64,000 nt of DNA from Branchiostoma floridae. Taxonomy: Eukaryota; Chordata; Leptocardii; Amphioxiformes; Branchiostomatidae. Positions 22,801 through 31,854 of the stretch are shown one piece after another; the stretch's first letter is position 1, and each line of letters opens with the position of its first letter. The stretch is from NCBI RefSeq assembly GCF_000003815.2, contig NC_049980.1:1763960-1827959 (forward strand), in the 5' to 3' direction. A program made the translations under genes and the position numbers. The notes below the pieces were generated by a model, which was not told the DNA's origin, searched no databases, and saw only the letters and a program-made list of their open reading frames with translations.

Positions 22801-25800
22801 ATGCCTATCAAGGCGAAAGTGGGTCTTGAGGGCGTTCTTTTGCATCCATTTTCATCTTCCTAGTAGTCATGTCGACGTCTTCACCTATGTAACGCTAAAT
22901 TCACCTTTATCCGCGGGGTAACCTATATCCGATAGGGATATCAAGTCGACGGACGGTGCATGTAGTTTGAAACTGCGATGTGTTCAATTATTCCAGTTTG
23001 AAACATCGTCCATCAAATTGACATCCCTAAATGCTCTAAACGACGGATTTAGGTCCCCCCACAGAATTGACATCCATAAATGCTCTAGATTTAAACAACG
23101 GATTTAGGTTCCCCCTCAGATGAAGATAAATTAGCGTTAGAAGCAAATTTGTCGTTGTTTTTCAGATCAAGTTTTTAGTCGCCAAGGGACTGTTCGAACG
23201 AAGCTCCGAGTATGAAACAGTTTTGACAGCCTTCAGTCGTGACTTTGACGTAGACAGGATGTCGGAGCACCCGTACATGAGTTTTGAGTTCGCCCCCCTG
23301 ACGTACCCCGACGAGGAACCGCCGCCACCCCCAGCTCGGGGCCAGTGCGAGGAGCCGCCCGTGCCCGGAGCAGACGAGGCTCCGCCCAATGTGGACCGCT
23401 CCAGCAAGCCGGACAGCCTCGTGAGAGAGTTAACTACTCCGCGAGCATCAACATCTTCACAAGCTGAATCAGGTGAACAATAGTCAACCGTTGTAGTGTT
23501 TCAGAGGGTTTTTAAGATTGCTATATTTCATATTACCCCTTCCAGTTCACGTATTTTGTCTGTCATATGGCGCCTAATACCCCTCTCACATTATCCACGA
23601 TCTTCGGGCGTATCGATGGAAGATCGGCCATATTTAAGATCGACAGAGGGTTTTGCGTTTATTTTTAACCTGAAAACCGTCCCTGTCACATATAAGCCAT
23701 ACTTTGTACCCAGGACAATTGTGCATTGCGTAATAAAGTTATTATTATAAGCGAGGCTCGGGCGATTGCCGCAGAATCGTCGTCCGATCAATTTTCGCCA
23801 AATGTGACGGGGGTATAAGGAAAATTGTCAATCTGACATCTGAGTCATCAAATTAAAAAAGAATAGTGTAATTCACACGCAGATTAAGGTCTTGACGGTT
23901 CATGTTAGAGTGTTGCACTTCTTTGATTGATTGATTGATTGATATACTTATGCTTTTAATTTGTTTATTGTTTACTGTTTATCTGCGCATACATGTAATA
24001 CAAAAAAAATCATAAGATTGCAAAGGGTGAGAATAAAACATGTAGGAGGAACCAAAAATCCAAAAGGTTTATTGTGGGTTTCCTCTTACTTTAACTAAAC
24101 ATTTCTGGGCCTAGTGGCAGTTTCAAAGACTTGAATGGTACATGCTGCTTTCTATACTCCGTACTCAGCATCGGAGAAAGTGTACGAGAGATTACTTCCT
24201 GTACACTGAAATAGCCCTACCGCTATAGTGATTGCACAACGCTGTGTGGCCCAGGGCCACAGAAACGGAGATAGGCGTCGACAGATGCGCCATGTTTGAT
24301 TCGAGAGGGACTTCAATTTTTTAATGGTAATTTGATTATGTGAATTTCTAATGGTATACATCGTTTAATCATTAAACTTTCTACTCTACTCCAGAGAACT
24401 ACGATTATGACAGTAATGAGGAAGACTATGAGACCATATCGGACGATGACTATGATAGCGTGCCGGAGGGCATAACACCTCCCGTAAAAGGTTTGTAGAC
24501 ACTAGTTTTACCTTTAATTATTTCATGTGATTCTATAAAAGTGCATCTTAAATAATAATATAACGTTAGTATAGCTTCCAATAGGCTATAGAGTATAACA
24601 CCTAAAATCATGGCCTTGTTCGAATACTAGGCACTTATTAGAGTCCATTCCAAGACACCATGAGGGTTTTTAGGCGATATTTATAACTAGTCTGAATTAT
24701 TTTCAATCAAAGAATATCTGAGTCACAATGATTAAATTATTTTCAAAAACTTGACTAAGAAAATACTCATTTATTTGAATTTCTTTGAATATTTTAGAAA
24801 CATTTTGAAAGTAACTGTACAAAAATATCTTTACTTAGAATAATTGTGAAACCTCTCTGTGATTATTTCACATTTACAAATATTTACAAAAAATGGTAAA
24901 CCTGGCCAAATGGTAAAATTAGTTTATTGCCCCCATAAAAGTAAGCCCTATTGTTGTATCTGTATATTTTTAGATTTCACTGCTGGGCACTGGTGGATCC
25001 TTTGTGGTGGGCCTTTGTTGCATGGCACCCAACCATACTTTGCAAGGATGTGTGAATTGCTATATTCCCAGCCCACCGAACCATTTACAAAAAATAGTAG
25101 AAAATGGTAGAAAATGGTAAATAATGGTAGAATGCTGTTATCATTATTTAGAAACCATTAGAAGTATCCAATTCCACACCATGAATATTTCCAAAGTTTT
25201 ACAGGACCAGGGAAATATCTATAAAGTTGAAACAGTGTTAAAAATATTTCTGAAGTATCAAATGCCCTAGACATATAATTACAAAACTTTAAAATCAATT
25301 CTAAACAATGGCAACAAACATCCGCATGGTGTCTTGGAATGGACTCTACAATACCGTGAAAATAATCCAGGTACAGGATAAAAATATTAGATATCAATGT
25401 ACTGATCACTGTTCCTGAATGGATTTACACTCAAGTATTGGCTTATTCTGTTACTTAAAGCATGTGACTCCTACCACGTGCACAAAGAGCACAGATAAGC
25501 ACTGGAAAAATATGAAAACATTTGCATATGCAGTTGAACCAGTACCATCTTTGTTTCTCTCGAAGCACATGTTCTCTGAAGATACCTGAAGACTAAATAC
25601 TATTCTGTTCACTGTTTATCCATGTCTCTGTCCTCAATGAAAACCGCACTTTAGTTTGTCAAGTTGTTCATGTACAGGTACAGGACCTGTACCTAAACCT
25701 CTATAACTGATCACCGTACATTTACCAGGTGTAACGTTTAGGTACACATCCCTATGGCATCTGTTAATTTTATTTGTGGCAAATGTAAACAAACAGCTTT

Positions 25801-28800
25801 TAATGTACGCGCACAAAGTCGTTATAAGAACCACAAATGTTTGAGATACATGTGATTTGGGTTGGGCTATTCTTCCTCAGATCCAAATAACACCCGTGAT
25901 GTTTTTATTTCTACCAGGAGAAACCAGACCTGCAATACCACCAGAAGAGGGAGAATACGAATACATCGACGAAGACAGGTCAGCCATATTTTCATTTTCA
26001 ATCCTTTCTTCTGACGTACTTACGTACGTTGACCTCTGTGCTGTGTTTACGTTCTGAAGGCATAGCGGGTGAACTTTACCCCCCATTGTTCTCAGTCAGT
26101 TTTGGCGAGCGTTCCGGTGACTACCATGAAAGGAATCAGCTTGTGCCTTCAGGGTGTTCGCGGGAACCGAAACGAACCCCAAATGTCAGAAGAATTCGAG
26201 CTTGACATTTTGTTTTTGCCCGAGTTTGTGATTGTTTTTTATTTGTCATCAAATGAGGGCCGTATTTACAGAACACCCATAACGCAGCTCTTGTAAAGTG
26301 TTAGATCATTTGGAGAAGGTAGTTTATAGATTTATATACGCTCGTCGCGATCGTAATTCATGGAATGTGCGTTAAGTGTACTTTCCAAGTAGAGGTTGGT
26401 GGGAAAGACTTTGACCTCCTATCCGTTTGCACTGATAAAACAGTAATGCCGATAAGGAAGTAAATTCCTCAAGAGTAATGCCACTTGGTGGAACATGATA
26501 TGCATATTGATGTTGTCGTGTTTCCGTTTTGCCGTTTTCGGTTACATTTTTCGGCAGATTATGTTTAAACTGGTAGACAGAAATACGGGATAGGAAAACA
26601 AAATGTGGAAGAGACTGCGTCACAAACTAGAGTTCGGCGACTTCATGCTCCATGAAATATTCAGAGCTTTAGTAGATGCAAACGAATACAAAATTTACAT
26701 AATCGATGCATGGCTATGTTTACCTGACTTATCGCTTGACTTGACTTGACTTGATTTTATTTAGATCCACTTTTAGCTAACAACATTATGTTGCCAGCTA
26801 TTCTTCCAGTGGTCTATATAAAATACATCACTACACGCACAACATTTCACACATACATAACATAGTATGTACATTACAAGCTATACAGCTGAGAGAAAAT
26901 ACAAGTTTAATTAGTAACCATTCGTTAGAGGAAGCGCTTCTTTTCTGCATTGGTCCTGGGTTTTGACAGTTTGATGCAGTTTGTTGTTGTTGATCGTGTT
27001 TGGTACCGACTGTTGGTTGACTGGAATGTGAGTTGGGTGTAAAGTGGTTTTGGTAGTCCTGTGTGCACTATCCTGCAGAATGTGGCAAAACTTCTTTTTT
27101 GTATTCTTTCCTTTACTGGTGACCACCCCAAGATGTGTAACCTTGTTGCACTGTCCGTCTGTATCACAAATATGACATTCTTATCATTTCCCAATAAAGA
27201 GTTATAGCATAATAATTACCAAATTAGGTCCAGATCACAATTCGTATCTGGTTATGTTCCTCCTCTCATGGAACATACATGTGTTACATACATTGATGTC
27301 ATATTAAGAAAAAATGGAATCATGGATTTTTACATTATTAATGCTAACTCATCTTTGCTATGTTTACGTTATCTGCATGACCAAAATGATATGAATTGGT
27401 CCTTCTTTTCTTTATCCTCTTTATGTTTAGGAGTTTCTTTTGCGACTTCGTAGGTTTGTGGACACTCTCAGGCCGAAGGGCTACAAGTCTGTCCAGCAGT
27501 TATTGGGTTATCTTTTTCACAACCAGACACACGCACAAACGTTTCTTAAAACATACCATCCCTTTATCCTTGTAGTCCAGGATAAAGCTAAGGGCACAAC
27601 CCGCCGTACGTGCAATTTGTCCGTACGTTTTTTTGGCAGGCCACGTCCACCACGTATTTCTGAAAACGTGGGGACGCTCATTGGCTGTACAGGGCAGGTG
27701 CGTCGCCCGTACTGGCACGTACGGGGGCGAATGCGCAGCCCGATTGCCTGCACGTTAAGTTCTAGGGCGTGTCTGTGTGCTCCTAAATCCGTCGGATTCC
27801 CTACGAGTTCGTACGGAGGCGGTACGTACCACTTACGGATCCCAAAAGATTGCTTATTTGCACATACGGCGGGTTGTGGCCTTAGCTTAACACTGTTCGT
27901 TCTCTTCCGATTCAGGTGCACTTCGCCTGGCGGCGCTGCTGCGGCTGACTCAAGGCAGAAGGCACCCCAGGCCCAGGCCCAGCAAAACCCTTTGGCAACG
28001 GAACTCAAAAATCTGTTCTCCCAGCGTCCACCACCCACCAAGACAACAACTCCTATCCGCCAAGATCCACATGTCAGTAAAGGACCACCTCCCATACCAT
28101 CCGTGGCACAAGCAGCGCTTCCTCCTTTCGGTGGAGTGAAATTGCCAACATCACCAAAGCCTACTTCAAGTCCAACCAGCACAGGAAAAGTTGCACAAAG
28201 CCACAAATCCGCTTCCCCCAAGACCCCTATCCCTAAACCTCCTGTTGCGCCAAGACGAAAAACATCATCTTCCTCAGATATAAAATCGGTTGAAGGCTCG
28301 GCCAGTCCTAGCCAGCCGCACAAGCCTGACCCGGGCACAAAGCCATCAAAAGTGACGGGTCGGGTCTCACCACTGCGGGCAGTTAAACCTGTGGGAACTG
28401 AAGTTAAAGCTGAAGACAAGAAAGAAGAAGGCGAACACATTGGCGTAATCCACAGTGCACAGAGGAAAGCAGCAAGTGGGCAAAGAGAGGTAAGTGTTTT
28501 CCTTAGATATGCTAAGGCAAACGACACATTTGCGCAAAGGGACCCGGCCGAGCAGTTTTGGGGAACGAAAGATATAAAACAAAAACGCAAAACGGACCAA
28601 AATAAATCAACGACAAGCCTTGGGCATATTTATTGGCATAAACTTAACTTTTTCGTTTCCGCAAACAGCCCGTCAGCCCCCGGGTAGGAAATGTGACGTA
28701 GACCTAATAAGTAATTGATTATAAATTCCGCGTTGTAAAATGGTGTAAGAGATCTTTGTATGCTGGTCTTTGTTTTCAGTTGACGTTCTTACGGTGCATG

Positions 28801-30763
28801 ACCATGAGTTAAAAAAAAACATCCATTGCGAGTTCAAGAACATGTAGGTCTTAAACCCCAGGGTCTTTGTACTTTTTTTAGTCATGACGTCAATAAATTT
28901 TCTTTCCTTCCTTGTTGTTTGTGTAGACGTTCTCCAGTCTGAGTGATGTGCCGGCAAACCTCTCCCAACTGTCCATCAAGCAAGTCAGCAACTGTCTCCA
29001 GCTGCTCAACATGGCCGAGTATGTCCCAAGGTCAGGAAGTTTTCACTAGAGGGAGAAGATTCTAGTCTCCAAGCAGACCATACGGTGCCTCAGAGATAGT
29101 ATCAAAGCTGGTCAGGGAGTATAGTGCCCGTTTGGCTCCCTCTGGCCGGCTATACTCCTTGGCCAGCTTTGATACTTTCTCTATTATAAAGGCACCGTTG
29201 GGTCTGCTTGGAGACTAAGAAGATTCAACACAAAGTAGTGGTTCTATAGTCTCCAAGCAGACCCTACGGTTCCTTAGAAATAGTATCAAAGCTGGCCAAG
29301 GACTTAGTATAGCGGCACCGGTGCCCGTTTGACTCCCTTTGGCCGGCTATCTCCCTTTGGCCGGCCATACTCTCCAAGCAGACCATACGGTGCTTCAGAG
29401 ATATTATCAAAGCTGGTCAGGGAGTATAGTGCCCGTTTGGCTCCCTCTGGCCGGCTATACTCCTTGGCCAGCTTTGATACTTTCTCTATTATAAAGGCAC
29501 CGTTGGGTCTGCTTGGAGACTAAGAAGATTCAACACAAAGTAGTGGTTCTATAGTCTCCAAGCAGACCCTACGGTTCCTTAGATATAGTATCAAAGCTGG
29601 CCAAGGACTTAGTATAGCGGCACCGGTGCCCGTTTGACTCCCTTTGGCCGGCCATACTCCTTTGCCAGCTTTGATACTATCTCTTTAGGCACCGTTGGGT
29701 CTGTTTGGAGACTAGTGGTTCTACTGCATCTACATGACTGTCTCACCTCACTAGTCTCGTAACTACTCTAGAAGCCCTCCCAGAAGCCCTTTCGTATACA
29801 TTCTATTACGCAGTCATGCGGGCGCGACAAAACTCTGGGTAATATGTCAAAGGTAAAGTCCCCTGATATGTAAACAGTGTCCTCTCTACCATTGTTCATC
29901 TGCATATCATTGGCCAAAACGCAATGTCAGGGGCCTTCACCCTTGACATATTACCCAGAATTCCAGTCAACCTCGCGAGCGTCATCGAGGTCGCATTACA
30001 AAAATACTCATTCGTTCATTCATTCATTGCAGCTTCGGCCTTTGCACTATTTCTCCATTACATTAACCACTGAATAATTGATCCGCTAAATAATAGCTGA
30101 ATGCAAGACTTATTAGGAGTAATCACGGTAACTTCAAGTAAGTATGCACCCTTTTGCACATGTTGTCTCTTTGGATTGCTAGTACCAATCCAGTGGTAGC
30201 TGGGGCAACGATCGCAAGGAGAAAAACGTATAATTTAGCGTTGTTTTTCTCTGCAAACAACGCTAATTTCGCTAAATTGCGTTTTTCTCCTTGCGATCGT
30301 TGCCCCAGCTAATCCAGTGGCAAAGTGGTGGGTGTTCGACATGCAGTCTGTAGGTCGTGAGTTCGATCCCTGGCCGCTATTCCGGATTCTAAAGACTTTA
30401 AGAATGGTACATACTGCTTTCTCTGTTTAGCTTTCAGCATATGTTCTTTTGCATTCAGCATATGTTCTTTTGCGACCAACCTACGAAGTCGCAAAATAAC
30501 ACATGTGAACACACTGGTAGTCAGTCTGTGTGTTCACATATTTGATTCAGTGGATTGCATAAAACTGTGTGTCCAGGGTTTTGTCCGACACGTCATTTGA
30601 TTGACCCAAAGTCTTTGCCTGTAGATTCGAGAGGGACCAGGTCGACGGGAACTTGATGTGTGAGCTGGACCGAGAGATGCTGACAGAGATGGGCGTGTCA
30701 CGTGTCCACAGCATGAAGCTCAAGAAATTCATCAAGGGATGGCGGCCAAACGCAGATAACTGA
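19804..30763 (+). CDS. Gene A: THEMIS-like CABIT plus GAREM-like SAM adaptor, eight exons
   Basis: Exons: 19804-20402, 22608-22818, 23166-23472, 24395-24490, 25918-25978, 27916-28489, 28927-29030, 30625-30763. All junctions are GT-AG, phases agree, and they give 696 residues. The CABIT domain spans about residues 15-300. Its opening (FPQMVQISEGFY, then SSGQIFKIHGVK) resembles the first CABIT of THEMIS, and the core motif has Cys165 and GRF at 181-183. An acidic tyrosine cluster (NYDYD, EDYETI, DDYDSV, YEYID) is encoded by exons 4-5. Exon 6 encodes a Pro/Ser-rich linker with the SH3-ligand-like PKPPVAPRRK. The last two exons encode a SAM domain ending KGWRPNADN, as in GAREM. THEMIS and GAREM proteins are cytoplasmic adaptors linking receptor tyrosine signalling to GRB2, SHP2 and ERK; that role here is inferred. 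The start ATG at 19804 (AAGATGG) is preferred over the in-frame ATG at 19711, which lies in a repeat. Confidence 0.9.
21071..21305 (+). mobile_element. TACCCCTGTCACA MITE, copy 2, in gene A intron 1
   Basis: Begins AATACCCCTGTCACATTATC and ends TTCGCCTAATGTGAGG then GGGTATA. It shares the interior TATCGATGGAAGAT and AATAAAGTTATTATT with copies 1 and 3. Confidence 0.8.
21921..22330 (-). repeat. LINE 3' tail fragment in gene A intron 1
   Basis: Read on the minus strand it ends in AATAAAGGTC followed by TTCATTCATT, typical of a CR1/L2-like LINE end with a short tandem tail. The body (AGGTGTAGATATAGGAAC, AAAAATAGAAATTTATCCG) recurs at 38646-38970. No reverse-transcriptase frame remains. Confidence 0.65.
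22398..22555. mobile_element. TACTGTAAATGCA MITE in gene A intron 1
   Basis: Starts TACTGTAAATGCATTTAAG and ends TTCTGCATTTACAGTA, a perfect short inverted terminus. The interior has repeated TTCGCGGT motifs. It ends 52 bp before gene A exon 2. Confidence 0.8.
22891..23139. mobile_element. AACGCTAGTTCACC MITE, copy a, in gene A intron 2
   Basis: Starts AACGCTAAATTCACCTTTAT and ends AAGATAAATTAGCGTT. The interior has CGGGGTAACCTATATCC and two related CGGATTTAGGT blocks. It fills much of the short intron between exons 2 and 3, ending about 25 bp before exon 3. Confidence 0.75.
23577..23816 (+). mobile_element. TACCCCTGTCACA MITE, copy 3, in gene A intron 3
   Basis: Starts ATACCCCTCTCACATTATCC and ends AAATGTGACGGGGGTAT; same interior as copy 2 in the same orientation. 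Confidence 0.8.
24641..25346. mobile_element. TA-flanked MITE with GAGTCCATTCCAAGACACC ends, copy 1
   Basis: Left GAGTCCATTCCAAGACACCA and right TGGTGTCTTGGAATGGACTC are perfect inverted repeats, and TA flanks each side (24639-24640 and 25347-25348). This is the hallmark of Tc1/mariner-type insertion. The interior is AT-rich with a direct GTAGAAAATGGTAGAAAATG run. Nearly the same sequence is at 36247-36951. It lies in gene A intron 4. Confidence 0.85.
26620..27430. other. Gene A intron 5: repeat remnants
   Basis: An inverted fragment of the CATGGAGG repeat (AGAGTTCGGCGACTTCATGC) is at 26625-26720. A short ACTTG tandem tail (26736-26757) begins a LINE- or SINE-like stretch read on the minus strand. 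The rest, to the MITE at 27585, shows nothing recognisable. Confidence 0.45.
27585..27888. mobile_element. MITE with AAGCTAAGGGCACAACCC ends beside gene A exon 6
   Basis: Left AAGCTAAGGGCACAACCCGC and right GGGTTGTGGCCTTAGCTT are inverted repeats. Subterminal CCGCCGTACGTG and ACATACGGCGG continue the pairing. The right end is 27 bp before the exon 6 border (27916), so the element occupies the place where the branch point would be expected. Confidence 0.8.
29066..29712. repeat. Palindromic element, tandemly duplicated, in gene A intron 7
   Basis: The unit starts TCTCCAAGCAGACCATACGG and its complement ends CGTTGGGTCTGCTTGGAGA. Inside, GTATCAAAGCTGG and CCAGCTTTGATAC pair. A segment starting at 29066 is repeated from 29371, 305 bp later, almost unchanged, including the TTCAACACAAAGTAGTGGTT spacer. 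Confidence 0.8.
30197..30310. mobile_element. Long hairpin with 10-bp target duplication
   Basis: The arms at 30198-30228 and 30280-30310 are perfect reverse complements of 31 bases (AGCTGGGGCAACGATCGC...). A nested inverted pair sits in the loop. AATCCAGTGG flanks both sides (30187-30196 and 30311-30320), a clean target-site duplication. It has inserted into the head of a tRNA-like SINE in gene A intron 7. Confidence 0.85.
30311..30500 (+). repeat. tRNA-derived SINE head
   Basis: TGGCAAAGTGGTGG (30318-30331) fits a polymerase III A box and GAGTTCGATCCC (30359-30370) a B box, spaced as in tRNA genes. No anticodon arm or acceptor stem closes, so it is a SINE remnant and not a tRNA gene. Confidence 0.6.
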
Positions 30764-31854
30764 GTTTCGGTGACTATTTTAGATGTTCATGGAAGCTCAT
30801 CTGTGTTGGTAGTTTTCACAGTACATTTTAAGCTAAACTTTCTTCCAACACAAAGTTATACACGGATCAAATTTTCAACGACTACTGTTGCCTTCGTCAG
30901 GATCAATAATGATCCTAGCACGTTTGACCAATTGCTGACGTCACGTATCCGAAAGATCACGTGTCAAGACCTCTAGCTAAACTTAAGTCATAAATGAAGT
31001 CATAGTCGGCGAGAAAACGACAATGAACAGTACTATATAGCTAGTTACCTGATTTCTAACTAAAGTGATGAGTTTCAAAAAGAGAATTGTTTCAACTCGG
31101 CTGCCTTATCACACATACCTATTTTATTGCTTGTGTTCTCGACGTTACAGTCAGACTGCAATCATGCATTAGAACTTGATGTATATGTAACGCTATGAAT
31201 TCGGAAACTAATGTACATTGTCATGAATTGATAGTAAAAATCAGTCTTGGCAGTTCATATTTCTACAATGTATAATTATTAGCAACACATTTTAGATCTG
31301 CACATATCATATGCAGTATCCGTAAACAGCATAATATTACATATATGCGGCTGTACAATGAATTATTTGTATACCTGTTCCATTGGTGCTTATTTCCTAT
31401 TATATTAACGCTCCGCTGCATGGCGCAGAATTATTGGTCAAGTTCCATATATACATATTTATCAGAGCCGTCCCATACCGCACGCAAATTATAAAGTCAT
31501 ACCTTGATACCCTGCGACCATGGAATGTAATGACTATGCTGATGAGAGTACCAATACAATATGAATATGCTTTATGTTCTGTTGTAGTGTCCTCAACTAT
31601 TCACATGAAAGTAAATATGTTGATAAGCATCCTTTGTCATTTCTAAAAGCAACCATTGAATGATAAAGAAATCGTGATTTTTTAAATAAACGGATACAAG
31701 ACGGAAGATCCTGAATTTGTCTCTGACAGCCTTAGCCTTTTTTCTGTCCCATGGCACTTTCATTTTTCTATGTCCTTTCAATGAATAAAACACAGGTACA
31801 ATTTCACAGATTTACCCACTTCACTGTACATGTAAAACTTGTATACTTGGTTGT
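30764..31854. other. Convergent intergenic region between genes A and B
   Basis: About 1.1 kb between the two stop codons, AT-rich, presumably shared 3' UTR territory. I see no repeat family or coding frame of note. Confidence 0.5.

Noticed and set aside
24859-25110. Similar 83- and 91-codon frames here and at 36450-36725
   Set aside because: Both lie in copies of the same MITE; similarity comes from the repeat, and the frame is not extended in either copy.
27517-28590. 357-codon minus frame
   Set aside because: Antisense shadow of gene A exon 6 and the neighbouring MITE.
27440-28687. 415-codon plus frame as a separate gene
   Set aside because: Only 27916-28489 is exon; the left part is a MITE and the right part runs into intron past a good donor.
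29066-29712. CRISPR-like array
   Set aside because: The repeats are a duplicated transposon palindrome in a eukaryotic intron, with no regular short spacers.
30311-30380. Possible tRNA gene
   Set aside because: A and B boxes are present, but no acceptor stem or anticodon arm closes; a SINE head explains it.
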